16,706 bases of DNA from Acidothermaceae bacterium (GCA_025925185.1 JAICLV010000043.1:1-16706); one strand, 5' to 3'. Counted from the first letter of the stretch, positions 7,583 to 15,323 are shown. Notes: generated by a model not told the origin, from the letters alone. Numbers and translations: made by a program.

Positions 7583-8497
7583 ATGCCCAAACCGTTGATC
7601 GAACCCGCCGACCGCCCGGGTCGGTTGCGCGTCGGCGTCGTCGGCGCCGGGCGCGTCGGCTCGGTGCTGGGCGCCGCCCTCACGACCGCCGGCCATCAGA
7701 TCGTCGCGGTCTCCGCGGTTTCCGACGCCTCTCGCAGGCGCGCCGACGCGTTGTTGCCCGGCATCGAGATCCGCCCTGCCGACGAGATCGGCCCCGACGT
7801 CGACCTCTTGCTCGTCGCCGTGCCGGACGACGTGCTGCCGCGACTCGTCGAGGGTCTGATCGCGGCGAGCGGCATTCGGCAAGGGCAGTTCGTCGTCCAC
7901 ACGTCGGGCCGGTATGGCATCGACGTGCTGCAGCCCGCGGCGGCGATTGGCGCGTTGCCGCTCGCGATCCACCCGGTGATGACTTTCACCGGCACGAGCG
8001 TCGACCTCGACCGGCTCGCCGGTGTGTGTTTCGGCGTCACCGCGCCAGAAATCCTGCGCCCGGTGGCCGAAACGCTGGTGCTCGAGATGGGTGGCGAGCC
8101 GGTCTGGATCGGCGAGCAAGACCGGCCGCTGTATCACGCGGCGCTCGCGCAAGGCGCCAACCACCTGGTCACGCTCGTCGCGTCGTCCATGGACTTGCTT
8201 CGCCGCGCCGGCGCGGAAGACCCGCAGCGCGTGCTCGGCCCGTTGCTGTCGGCGGCGCTCGACAATTCCTTGCGTTACGGCGATTCCGGGCTCACCGGTC
8301 CCGTCGTCCGGGGCGACGCGGGCACCGTGCGGGAGCACATCGCCGCGCTGCGCGCCGTCTCGCCCGAGACGACCGCCGCGTATGTCGCGATGGCGCGGCT
8401 GACCGCCGACCGTGCGCTCGCCGCCGGTTTGCTAGCCCCTGACGATGCGATTGAGTTGCTCGATGTCTTGGCCGGACGACGTGAGGCAGCCGAATGA
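7583..8497 (+). CDS. Rossmann-like and DUF2520 domain protein, possible NAD(P)-dependent oxidoreductase
   Basis: The protein has 304 residues. It starts with a dinucleotide-binding fold, VGVVGAGRVGSVLGAAL (17-33, GxGxxG), and DVDLLLVAVPDDVL (72-85) at the end of the Rossmann domain. VVHTSGRYG (104-112), HPVMTF (130-135) and YHAALAQGANHLVTL (184-198) are the DUF2520-side blocks. Homologues sit directly before panC in mycobacteria (Rv3603c) and other actinobacteria. The conserved linkage with panC and panD and the fold make a 2-dehydropantoate (ketopantoate) reductase-like role possible, but no substrate is proven from sequence. The ATG at 7583 has AAGGA and GAAAG stretches upstream. A 48-nt gap precedes it, the largest in the cofactor run. 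The TGA overlaps the panC ATG. Confidence 0.85.
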   Translation: MPKPLIEPADRPGRLRVGVVGAGRVGSVLGAALTTAGHQIVAVSAVSDASRRRADALLPGIEIRPADEIGPDVDLLLVAVPDDVLPRLVEGLIAASGIRQGQFVVHTSGRYGIDVLQPAAAIGALPLAIHPVMTFTGTSVDLDRLAGVCFGVTAPEILRPVAETLVLEMGGEPVWIGEQDRPLYHAALAQGANHLVTLVASSMDLLRRAGAEDPQRVLGPLLSAALDNSLRYGDSGLTGPVVRGDAGTVREHIAALRAVSPETTAAYVAMARLTADRALAAGLLAPDDAIELLDVLAGRREAAE

Positions 8498-9396
8498 CGG
8501 ACCCGATCGTCGTCCGCACCCGCGAGGAGCTAGCGGTCGCGCGCGAGAAGCTGAGCGGCGTCGTGGCACTCGTCCCGACTATGGGCGCGTTGCACGAGGG
8601 CCATCATTCCTTGCTGCGCAAGGCAAAACGCGTCGCCGACCACACGATCGTCAGCATCTTCGTCAACCCGCTGCAGTTCGCCCCGACCGAGGATCTCGAT
8701 CGCTACCCGCGCGACTTCGACGACGACGTCGCCATGTGCGCGGCCGAGGACGTCGCCATCGTGTTCGCGCCAGCGCAGGAGGTCATGTACCCCACGACGC
8801 CGATCGTCACGGTGTCGGCCGGCGAGATGGGTCAACGCTTCGAGGGCGCCAGCCGGCCCGGACATTTCGACGGCGTGCTCACCGTCGTCGCCAAGCTGCT
8901 CGGCCTCACCCGGCCGCACAAGGCCGTCTTCGGTCGCAAAGACGCGCAGCAGCTGGCCTTGGTGCGCCGCATGGTCACCGACCTCGACCTCGGCGTCGAG
9001 ATCGTCTCGGTGCCGTTGGTGCGTGACATCGACAGCCTCGCGTTGTCCAGCCGCAACAAGTACCTGACACCAGAGGAGCGCGAGGCGGCGCTGATCCTGC
9101 CCACGGCGCTGTCGACCACCGCCCAGGCTCTCGAGCGGGGGGCGTCGCCGGGCCAGGCGCTGACGATCGCGCGGGCCCTAATAGCGTCGACCGATGGCGT
9201 CGTCCTGGATTACGTTGCGCTCGTCGACCCCGGCACGTTCGACAACGTCACCGACGTCACCGACGTGACTGGCGCCTCCGTCGACCGCAGGGCGATCCTC
9301 GCGGTGGCCGCCCGCGTCGGAACAACCCGGTTGATCGACAATGTTGATGTCACATTGCGGGCGGCGACATCCGCGCCGACCCCGAAGGAGGGCTGA
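8494..9396 (+). CDS. panC: Pantothenate synthetase (PanC)
   Basis: PanC ligates pantoate and beta-alanine using ATP through a pantoyl-adenylate, making pantothenate in the cytoplasm. The protein has 300 residues. [12 protein letters not shown] (30-41) is the HIGH-type nucleotidyltransferase motif, [18 protein letters not shown] (57-73, shown in part) binds pantoate, FGRKDAQQ (146-153) is a family signature, and LALSSRN (182-188) is the KMSKS-like loop. The ATG overlaps the DUF2520 stop (ATGA). Near residues 252-259 a short [10 protein letters not shown] stretch, encoded by a 9-bp repeat, enlarges a loop of the C-terminal domain. PanD follows after a 5-nt gap and supplies the beta-alanine. Confidence 0.96.
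   Translation: MTDPIVVRTREELAVAREKLSGVVALVPTMGALHEGHHSLLRKAKRVADHTIVSIFVNPLQFAPTEDLDRYPRDFDDDVAMCAAEDVAIVFAPAQEVMYPTTPIVTVSAGEMGQRFEGASRPGHFDGVLTVVAKLLGLTRPHKAVFGRKDAQQLALVRRMVTDLDLGVEIVSVPLVRDIDSLALSSRNKYLTPEEREAALILPTALSTTAQALERGASPGQALTIARALIASTDGVVLDYVALVDPGTFDNVTDVTDVTGASVDRRAILAVAARVGTTRLIDNVDVTLRAATSAPTPKEG
9247..9273 (+). repeat. 9-bp microrepeat in panC
   Basis: Two exact units of GTCACCGAC and one diverged unit, GTGACTGGC, encode Val-Thr-Asp Val-Thr-Asp Val-Thr-Gly in the C-terminal domain of PanC. The segment is in frame and lies between the conserved YVALVDP and [18 protein letters not shown] blocks, where PanC homologues vary in loop length. Confidence 0.7.
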
Positions 9397-9401
9397 GCGG
9401 C

Positions 9402-9818
9402 GTGCTGCGCACCATGCTGAAGTCGAAGATCCACCGGGCCACGGTGACCCGAGCCGACCTGCACTACGTCGGCTCCATCACCCTCGACCAGGACCTGATC
9501 GAGGCCGCCGACCTCCTCCCAGGCGAGCTGGTCGCGGTCGCCGACATCGACAACGGCAACCGGCTTGAGACCTACGTCATCGCGGGCGAGCGCGGCTCCG
9601 GCGTCGTCGCCATCAACGGCGCCGCGGCGCATCTCGTGCGCGAGGGCGACCTGGTCATCGTCATGGCGTACGCCCAAATGTCGGACGACGAGGCAGGCGT
9701 GTTCGAGCCAGCCGTCGTTTTCGTCGATCGCGACAATCGGATTGTCGACGTCGGCTCGGTGCCCGCCGCGGTGCCTGAAGACTTCGCCTCCGAGCTGGTC
9801 GATGGCCGGCTCGCATGA
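9402..9818 (+). CDS. panD: Aspartate 1-decarboxylase (PanD)
   Basis: PanD is the pyruvoyl-dependent enzyme that makes beta-alanine from L-aspartate for PanC. The protein has 138 residues. It is made as a proenzyme that cleaves itself between Gly24 and Ser25, visible here in [10 protein letters not shown]; Ser25 becomes the pyruvoyl group. Lys9, Tyr22, [13 protein letters not shown] and [21 protein letters not shown] are the expected core. The GTG start at 9402 gives [12 protein letters not shown], which matches the usual actinobacterial N-terminus; the internal ATG at 9414 is less likely. It begins 5 nt after panC, and its TGA overlaps the nadB ATG. Actinobacterial PanD has a variable C-terminal tail, here [14 protein letters not shown]. 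Confidence 0.97.
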   Translation: MLRTMLKSKIHRATVTRADLHYVGSITLDQDLIEAADLLPGELVAVADIDNGNRLETYVIAGERGSGVVAINGAAAHLVREGDLVIVMAYAQMSDDEAGVFEPAVVFVDRDNRIVDVGSVPAAVPEDFASELVDGRLA

Positions 9819-11488
9819 CGGTCGCGACGAGTGGCACTGACGCCACGGACGACGTCCGCGTGCGGAGCGGGCTCGCCACTCGCTTGCGTGCGCCGGCCCC
9901 GGGCTGGACCACCCATGCCGACATCGTCGTCGTCGGCAGTGGCATCGCGGGCCTCACGACCGCGTTGAAGGCCCGGCGCGCCGGAAGCGTGCTGCTGGTC
10001 ACCAAGACCGTGCTCGACGCCGGCTCCACCCGGTGGGCGCAAGGGGGCATCGCCGCTGCGCTTGGTCCCGGAGACACCCCCGAGCAGCACTTGACCGACA
10101 CGCTCGTCGCCGGCGCCGGGCTGTGCGACGAGGACGCCGTCCGCGTGCTGGTCACCGAAGGGCCAGCGCTGGTGCGCGAACTGGTCGACCTTGGCGCCAA
10201 GTTCGACCTCGACAACGCCGGCGACATCGCGCTGACCCGCGAAGGCGGCCACCTGCGCCACCGGATCGCGCACGCGGGCGGCGACGCCACCGGCGCCGAA
10301 ATCGAGCGCGCGCTGATCGCAGCGGTGAAGGCGACCGACGGCATTGAGATCATCGAGCACGCGCTCGTCCTCGACCTGCTGAAAAGCGCCGACGGGCGCG
10401 CGTGCGGCGTCACGCTGCACGTCATAGGCGAAGGTCAGCGTGACGGCGTCGGCGCGGCTCTCGGCCGCGCGGTGGTGCTCGCCACGGGCGGCCTAGGCCA
10501 AGTCTTCGCGTCGACCACCAACCCGCCGGTGGCGACAGGCGACGGCGTGGCGCTCGCGTTGCGCGCCGGCGCCGAAATCACGGATCTGGAGTTCGTCCAG
10601 TTCCACCCGACGGTGTTGTGGCTCGGGCCCGGCGCGGCCGGCCAGCAACCGCTTATCTCCGAGGCTGTTCGCGGCGAGGGCGCGGTGCTTGTCGACGTCG
10701 AGGGCAACCGCTTCATGCTCGGCCAACACCCGCTCGCCGAACTCGCGCCGCGCTACGTCGTGGCCCAGGCGATCGTGAAGCGGCTGCAGCTCACCGGCGC
10801 CGACCACGTGCTGCTCGACGCACGTGGGGTCGAGGGTTTCGTCACCAGGTTCCCCAACATCACCGTGTCGTGTCGCGCGCACGGCATCGACCCCGTCACA
10901 CAACCGATTCCGGTCGCCCCCGGCGCCCATCACGCCAGCGGCGGCGTTCGCACCGACCTGGTCGGCCGCACGAACGTACCCGGCCTTTACGCGTGCGGTG
11001 AGGCCGCGTGCACCGGTGTGCACGGCGCCAACCGGCTGGCGTCGAACAGCCTGCTGGAGGGACTAGTGTTCGCTGCCCGTATCGGTGAGGAGTTGGCGCG
11101 CGAGTTGCCGCCCGCCGCGCAACCGACGGCTGGTGACGACGTCGAGCCCGGATTGCTGCCGCCGTCCGCGCAAATCGCTGTGCAGTCTGCGATGACCACC
11201 GGAGCTGGCGTGCTGCGCACCGGCCGAAGCCTGCGCGACGTCGCGGCCGCGCTGCACGCGGTCGTGCCCGAACAGACCAGCCCCGGCGTTGAGGCGTGGG
11301 AGGCGACGAACCTGCACACGGTCGCCAGCGCCCTCGTCGCCGGCGCGGCGTTGCGGGCAGAGACGCGCGGCTGCCACTGGCGCGAGGATCATCCCGATTC
11401 GGGCGAGGCCTGGCTCGGCCACGTTGTGACCACCATGGCCCGCGACGGCAGCCTGCGCGCCGACTTTCAGCCGGTGGCCGCCCGATGA
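9815..11488 (+). CDS. nadB: L-aspartate oxidase (NadB)
   Basis: NadB is a cytoplasmic FAD enzyme that oxidises L-aspartate to iminoaspartate, the first step of de novo NAD synthesis. The protein has 557 residues. The FAD-binding [14 protein letters not shown] is at 38-51 and [13 protein letters not shown] follows at about 70-82. Further family blocks are [53 protein letters not shown] and the C-terminal [20 protein letters not shown] with the FAD/substrate loop. The ~30-residue N-terminal extension before the FAD motif ([13 protein letters not shown] and so on) is variable and low-complexity, so a downstream start cannot be fully excluded, but the ATGA overlap with panD supports this ATG. No nadA (quinolinate synthase) lies in the window; nadC follows directly. 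The enzyme shares its substrate with PanD. Confidence 0.95.
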   Translation: MTVATSGTDATDDVRVRSGLATRLRAPAPGWTTHADIVVVGSGIAGLTTALKARRAGSVLLVTKTVLDAGSTRWAQGGIAAALGPGDTPEQHLTDTLVAGAGLCDEDAVRVLVTEGPALVRELVDLGAKFDLDNAGDIALTREGGHLRHRIAHAGGDATGAEIERALIAAVKATDGIEIIEHALVLDLLKSADGRACGVTLHVIGEGQRDGVGAALGRAVVLATGGLGQVFASTTNPPVATGDGVALALRAGAEITDLEFVQFHPTVLWLGPGAAGQQPLISEAVRGEGAVLVDVEGNRFMLGQHPLAELAPRYVVAQAIVKRLQLTGADHVLLDARGVEGFVTRFPNITVSCRAHGIDPVTQPIPVAPGAHHASGGVRTDLVGRTNVPGLYACGEAACTGVHGANRLASNSLLEGLVFAARIGEELARELPPAAQPTAGDDVEPGLLPPSAQIAVQSAMTTGAGVLRTGRSLRDVAAALHAVVPEQTSPGVEAWEATNLHTVASALVAGAALRAETRGCHWREDHPDSGEAWLGHVVTTMARDGSLRADFQPVAAR

Positions 11489-12387
11489 GCCTTCCCGAAG
11501 CGCTGGCCACGCGGCTTCTTGACGCCGACCTCGACCCCGCCGCCGTCGAACGCGTGGTGCTCGCCGCGATCGAGGAAGACCTCGGTGGCGGCGTCGACGT
11601 CACCAGCGTCGCGTCGATCCCGTTCGAGCACGAGTCGACCGCCGATTTCGTCGCCCGCGCGCCGGGTGTGGTGGCCGGGCTTCCGCTGGTTGCCGCGGTG
11701 TTGTGGGCCACCACCGACGACGCCGTCGAAATCGAGGAACCGGTTCTTGACGGGATGCGGGTCGACGCGGGAACCGTGTTGCTGTCGGCCACCGGCGCGA
11801 CGCGCGCACTGCTCACCGGCGAGCGCACGGCGCTGAACCTGCTCGGCCACCTTTCTGGCATCGCCACACTGACCCGGCGTTGGGTCGACGCGGTCGGCGG
11901 CACCGACGCGAAGATTCGTGACACGAGAAAGACCACCCCGGGTCTGCGGACGCTTGAGAAGTACGCGGTGCGCTGCGGCGGGGGCGTGAACCACCGTATG
12001 TCGCTGTCGGACGCCGCCCTCGTGAAGGACAACCACGTCCAGGCGGCGGGCGGTGTGGTGGCCGCGTTCGAGGCGGTTCGCGCAAACTTTCCGCAGCTTC
12101 CCGTAGAGGTCGAGTGCGACACCGTCGAGCAGGTGCGCGAGGCCGTCGAGGCGGGCGCCCAACTGGTGCTGCTCGACAACATGCCGCCCGCCATGATGCG
12201 CGAGGCCGTCGGCCTGGTGCGCTCGCTGGGTTCGACCTGCAAACTCGAGGCCAGCGGCGGTTTGTCGCTCGAGAACGCCGCTGAAGTCGCGGCGACCGGC
12301 GTCGACTACCTGTCCGTCGGTGCGCTCACCCATTCAGCGCCGGTGCTCGACGTCGCCGTCGACCTGCGCGCGGCCGAGGGTCTTTAA
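11485..12387 (+). CDS. nadC: Nicotinate-nucleotide pyrophosphorylase, carboxylating (NadC)
   Basis: NadC (quinolinate phosphoribosyltransferase) combines quinolinate and PRPP to give nicotinate mononucleotide and CO2. The protein has 300 residues. EDLGGGVDVTS (31-41) is the N-terminal block, GERTALNLLGHLSGIAT (112-128) the helical signature, RDTRKTTPGLR (145-155) and GGVNHR (166-171) bind quinolinate and phosphate, KDNH is at 181-184, and VECDTVEQ, LLDNM and LEASGGLS complete the barrel. The start overlaps the nadB stop (ATGA) and the TAA shares its last base with the coaX ATG (TAATG). With NadB it supplies two of the three de novo steps to nicotinate mononucleotide; quinolinate synthase must be encoded elsewhere. 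Confidence 0.97.
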   Translation: MSLPEALATRLLDADLDPAAVERVVLAAIEEDLGGGVDVTSVASIPFEHESTADFVARAPGVVAGLPLVAAVLWATTDDAVEIEEPVLDGMRVDAGTVLLSATGATRALLTGERTALNLLGHLSGIATLTRRWVDAVGGTDAKIRDTRKTTPGLRTLEKYAVRCGGGVNHRMSLSDAALVKDNHVQAAGGVVAAFEAVRANFPQLPVEVECDTVEQVREAVEAGAQLVLLDNMPPAMMREAVGLVRSLGSTCKLEASGGLSLENAAEVAATGVDYLSVGALTHSAPVLDVAVDLRAAEGL

Positions 12388-13151
12388 TGCTGCTGGCCAT
12401 CGACGTCGGCAACACCCAGACCGTTCTCGGTTTGTTCGATGGCGAAGAGCTCCTGGAGCACTGGCGGCTCGCGACCGATCCGCGCCGTACCGCCGACGAA
12501 CTCGCCTTGCTGGTCAACGGGTTGCTTGGCCACCCTGGGCAGCGGGCTCCCGTCGACGGCATTTCGGCATGCTCCACGGTGCCGCGGGTGCTTAACGAGG
12601 TTCGAGCGATGTGCGAGCGGTGGTTCCGCGATGTCCCCGTCATCATCGTCGAACCGGGCGTGCGCACCGGAGTGCCCGTGCTCACCGACAACCCGAAGGA
12701 AGTCGGATCCGACCGCATCATGAACACGCTCGCCGCGTTCACCTTGCACGGGGGGCCAGCCGTGGTCGTCGACTTCGGCACGTCGACCAACTTCGACGTC
12801 GTCTCGGCCCGCGGCGAGTTCCTCGGCGGAGCGCTCGCGCCGGGCATCGAGATTTCGGTCGACGCCCTTGCCTCGCGTGCCGCCCAACTGCTGAAAGTGC
12901 AGGTCGCGCGACCGCGTTCGGTGATCGGAAAGAACACCGTGGAGGCGCTGCAATCCGGCATCTTGTACGGCTTCGCGGCGCAGATCGACGGAATCGCGGA
13001 GCGAATCGTGGCCGAAATGGGACCGTCGACGACCGTCATCGCGACCGGTGGGCTCGCCCCCGTCGTCCTCGAAGAATGCCGCCGGGTCGACGTGCACGAA
13101 CCGTGGCTCACCCTCATCGGCCTTCGTCTGGTGTTCGAGCGCAATGCCTGA
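12387..13151 (+). CDS. coaX: Type III pantothenate kinase (CoaX)
   Basis: CoaX phosphorylates pantothenate, the committed step toward coenzyme A. The protein has 254 residues. DVGNT (6-10) is the ATP-binding phosphate 1 motif of the acetate/sugar kinase fold, GSDR (107-110) occupies the usual GADR position with the catalytic-region Asp, DFGTSTNFD (129-137) is the phosphate 2 region, and GGALAPGI (147-154) and ATGGLAPVV follow. Type III enzymes need a monovalent cation and are not feedback-inhibited by CoA in known cases. It is the last gene of the overlapping cofactor run (TAATG with nadC). A 32-nt gap then separates it from lysS. Some actinobacteria also carry the unrelated type I kinase CoaA, which cannot be judged from this window. 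Confidence 0.95.
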   Translation: MLLAIDVGNTQTVLGLFDGEELLEHWRLATDPRRTADELALLVNGLLGHPGQRAPVDGISACSTVPRVLNEVRAMCERWFRDVPVIIVEPGVRTGVPVLTDNPKEVGSDRIMNTLAAFTLHGGPAVVVDFGTSTNFDVVSARGEFLGGALAPGIEISVDALASRAAQLLKVQVARPRSVIGKNTVEALQSGILYGFAAQIDGIAERIVAEMGPSTTVIATGGLAPVVLEECRRVDVHEPWLTLIGLRLVFERNA

Positions 13152-13170
13152 GCTGTAGCGGCGTGCCGAT

Positions 13171-13183
13171 AGCCTTTGCCGTC
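13171..13183 (+). promoter_or_regulatory. Possible -10 element for a leaderless lysS transcript
   Basis: TAGCCT at 13171-13176 fits the actinobacterial -10 pattern TANNNT and ends 7 nt before the lysS GTG at 13184. That spacing would place transcription start at or next to the start codon. No convincing -35 box is seen upstream and no Shine-Dalgarno sequence precedes the GTG, which is the usual picture for leaderless actinobacterial genes. This is an inference from spacing and a short motif only. Confidence 0.35.
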
Positions 13184-14671
13184 GTGACAGAGGAATCACT
13201 GGACGATCTCCCTGAGCAGATGCGGGTGCGCCGGGAGAAGCTCGATCGCATGCGGGCCGACGGCATCGACCCGTATCCGGTCGGGTTTTCTCGGACGACG
13301 ACAATCGCCGACGTCCGCGCCCGCTTCGACGGTCTGCCGGCCGACACCTTCACCGGTTCGCGGGTCGGGGTTGTCGGGCGTGTCGTGTTGTACCGGACCG
13401 GTGGGAAACTGTGCTTCGCGACGATTCGCGACGGCTCCGGCGAGATCCAGGTGATGCTGTCGCTCGACAAGGTCGGAGCCGACGCGCTCGCGCGGTGGAA
13501 GTCCGACGTCGACCTCGGCGACCACGTCGGCGTCGAGGGGGAGGTCATCACGTCGCGCAGTGGTGAGCTTTCGGTGCTCGCCGACTCGTGGGCGATGACG
13601 GCGAAGGGCCTGCGGCCGTTGCCCGACAAGCACAAAGGGCTCGCCGACCCCGAGGCGCGGGTGCGGCAGCGCTACGTCGACCTGATCGTGAACTCCGAGG
13701 CGCGGGCGATGGTCACCACCCGCGCGGCCGTCGTCCGTTCGGTGCGGGCGACCCTCGACCGGCGTGGTTACGTCGAGGTTGAGACTCCGAGCCTGCAAAC
13801 GCTGCACGGCGGCGCGGCCGCGCGGCCGTTCAAGACCCACCTGAACGCGTTCGACCTGCCGATGTACCTGCGCATCGCGCTGGAGCTCTACCTCAAGCGG
13901 GTGGTCGTGGGAGGGGTCGAGCGCGTTTACGAGATCGGTCGCATCTTCCGAAACGAGGGCGTCGACTCCACGCACAGCCCCGAATTCACGATGCTCGAGG
14001 CTTACGAGGCATACGGCGATTACGACACGATGGCCGCGCTGACGAGGGAGATCGTGCTCGACGCCGCTGCGGCGGTCGGTTCGGCGGTGGTGTCCGACGG
14101 GCGTGGCTCCACCATCGACCTGGCCGCGCCCTGGCGGGCGGTGACGGTGCACGACGCGGTGTCGGCGGCCGTCGGCGTCGAAGTCAGCATCGACACGCCG
14201 GTCGAGGAATTGCGCGCGCTCGCCGATAGCCACGATGTCGCGCTTCAGCCGGGGTGGGATCACGGCCAGGTCCTGTTGGAGTTGTACGAAAAGCTCGTCG
14301 AACACACCCTGATCGAGCCGACGTTCGTGCGCGACTATCCGGCGTCCGTGCGCCCATTGGCGCGTCCACACCGACGTGACCCTAGGTTGGTCGAGGCTTG
14401 GGATTTGATCATTAATGGGGTTGAATTGGCACCTGCTTACTCCGAGCTTGTCGATCCGGTCGAACAACGCCGACGGTTGACCGAGCAATCGTTACTCGCG
14501 GCCGGCGGCGACCCCGAGGCGATGCAACTGGATGAGGACTTTCTGCGTGCGCTCGAATACGGCGCGCCGCCGATGGGCGGGCTCGGCCTGGGCATTGACC
14601 GCTTGGTGATGTTGCTCACAGGAGTCGGAATCCGCGAGACGATTCTTTTCCCACTCGTTCGACCCGAGTAG
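13184..14671 (+). CDS. lysS: Lysyl-tRNA synthetase, class II (LysS)
   Basis: LysS charges tRNA-Lys with lysine in the cytoplasm. The protein has 495 residues. An anticodon-binding OB-fold domain (about 60-140; VGRVVLYRTGGKLCFATIRD is part of it) is followed by the class II catalytic core. RQRYVDLI (161-168) and ETPSLQTLHGGAAARPF (200-216) include motif 1, IFRNEG (254-259) and THSPEFTMLEAY (263-274) form motif 2, and GLGLGIDR (466-473) is motif 3. The usual LRIAPELYLKR block reads LRIALELYLKR here (Pro to Leu at about 233), a mild oddity. The GTG at 13184 gives MTEESLDDLPEQMRVRREKL, matching related enzymes; a GTG at 13163 would add seven residues (MPIAFAV). It follows coaX by 32 nt and is 4 nt before the acetyltransferase gene. 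It could also supply lysyl-tRNA to the MprF-like protein at 1687. Confidence 0.96.
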   Translation: MTEESLDDLPEQMRVRREKLDRMRADGIDPYPVGFSRTTTIADVRARFDGLPADTFTGSRVGVVGRVVLYRTGGKLCFATIRDGSGEIQVMLSLDKVGADALARWKSDVDLGDHVGVEGEVITSRSGELSVLADSWAMTAKGLRPLPDKHKGLADPEARVRQRYVDLIVNSEARAMVTTRAAVVRSVRATLDRRGYVEVETPSLQTLHGGAAARPFKTHLNAFDLPMYLRIALELYLKRVVVGGVERVYEIGRIFRNEGVDSTHSPEFTMLEAYEAYGDYDTMAALTREIVLDAAAAVGSAVVSDGRGSTIDLAAPWRAVTVHDAVSAAVGVEVSIDTPVEELRALADSHDVALQPGWDHGQVLLELYEKLVEHTLIEPTFVRDYPASVRPLARPHRRDPRLVEAWDLIINGVELAPAYSELVDPVEQRRRLTEQSLLAAGGDPEAMQLDEDFLRALEYGAPPMGGLGLGIDRLVMLLTGVGIRETILFPLVRPE

Positions 14672-14675
14672 TCAG

Positions 14676-15206
14676 ATGCCCGAAGAGATTGTGAACGGCG
14701 AAGTCGACGTGCGGCGTGCCCGCACGTCCGATGTGCGGGCGATTCGCGGATTCGTCGACGCGTACGCGCCGGAGCGGAAGTTGCTCAACAAGCCGACGGT
14801 CACGTTGTTCGAGGACGTCCAGGAGTTCTGGGTCGCCGAGCGGACCTCAGAAAGCGGTCGGCAAGTGGTCGGATGTGGCGCCTTACACGTCATGTGGGAA
14901 GACCTCGCCGAGGTGCGCACGTTGGCCGTCGACCCCGCAATGCGCGGCCGCGGGGTGGGGCGCGTGATCCTCCAGCGGCTTTTGACCACCGCCCGCGAGC
15001 TCGGTGTGCGCAGAGTCTTCTGCCTCACGTTCGAGGTCGCGTTCTTCACTCGGCACGGATTCATCGAGATCGAGGGTTCGCCCGTTGCGCCCGACGTGTT
15101 CGAAGAACTGCTGCGCTCATACGACGAAGGGGTGGCCGAGTTCCTCGACCTAGAACGCGTGAAACCCAACACATTGGGCAATACCCGCATGCTTCTTCAC
15201 TTGTGA
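14676..15206 (+). CDS. argA: Amino-acid N-acetyltransferase, GNAT family (ArgA-type, probably L-glutamate)
   Basis: The protein has 176 residues and a single GNAT domain. VRRARTSDVRAIRGFVDAY (12-30) opens the fold, EFWVAE (50-55) and GCGALHVMWEDLAEVRTLAV (67-85, in part) form the central strands, and RGRGVGRVIL (90-99) is the acetyl-CoA pyrophosphate loop. FFTRHGFIEIEG and GVAEFLDLERVKPNTLGNTRMLLHL at the C-terminus closely resemble, from recall, the short actinobacterial ArgA (Rv2747) that acetylates glutamate or glutamine as the first step of arginine synthesis. It starts 4 nt after lysS, so it is very likely in the same transcript. No arginine gene is nearby, so its placement with lysS and lsr2 is not explained by pathway. 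Confidence 0.88.
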   Translation: MPEEIVNGEVDVRRARTSDVRAIRGFVDAYAPERKLLNKPTVTLFEDVQEFWVAERTSESGRQVVGCGALHVMWEDLAEVRTLAVDPAMRGRGVGRVILQRLLTTARELGVRRVFCLTFEVAFFTRHGFIEIEGSPVAPDVFEELLRSYDEGVAEFLDLERVKPNTLGNTRMLLHL

Positions 15207-15207
15207 C

Positions 15208-15246
15208 GAAGCGGCGAGCGGTGGGGGAGTGCGCGACCGCTGCTTC
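15208..15246 (+). terminator. Imperfect hairpin after argA, possible terminator
   Basis: GAAGC at 15208-15212 plus AGCGGT at 15217-15222 pair with ACCGCT at 15236-15241 and GCTTC at 15242-15246. This leaves a 4-nt bulge (GGCG) and a 13-nt loop. It begins 2 nt after the argA stop. There is no T-run, so termination efficiency is uncertain; it could equally be a leader structure. Confidence 0.35.
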
Positions 15247-15251
15247 CGGCA

Positions 15252-15290
15252 TGAGATATTTGCATTTATCGCGGATATCCGGTTTGCTTT
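15252..15290 (+). promoter_or_regulatory. AT-rich lsr2 promoter region
   Basis: The stretch 15252-15290 is strikingly A/T-rich for this window (it includes GATATTTGCATTTATC) and lies 40-80 nt before the lsr2 start. TTGCAT at 15260-15265 with TTTGCT at 15283-15288 (17-nt spacer) is a weak candidate -35/-10 pair. Lsr2 is known to bind AT-rich DNA, so self-regulation is a reasonable inference, not shown. Confidence 0.4.
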
Positions 15291-15317
15291 CGATCACCCC
15301 CGCGAAGAAGCCTTAGT

Positions 15318-15323
15318 GAAAGG
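15318..15323 (+). promoter_or_regulatory. lsr2 ribosome binding site
   Basis: GAAAGG/AAAGGA spans about 15318-15323, ending roughly 7-8 nt before the GTG at 15331. It is the clearest Shine-Dalgarno sequence in this part of the window and fixes this GTG over the in-frame GTG at 15316. Confidence 0.65.

Noticed and set aside
6838..8442. A 534-codon + strand frame overlapping the large PH gene and the DUF2520 gene
   Set aside because: The Arg/Ala/Pro-rich translation has no domain and conflicts with two supported genes in another frame.
13884..13916. Pro to Leu change in the LRIAPELYLKR block of LysS as a sign of inactivation
   Set aside because: All class II motifs are intact and the frame is full-length, so this looks like a tolerated substitution or a single sequence error rather than loss of function.
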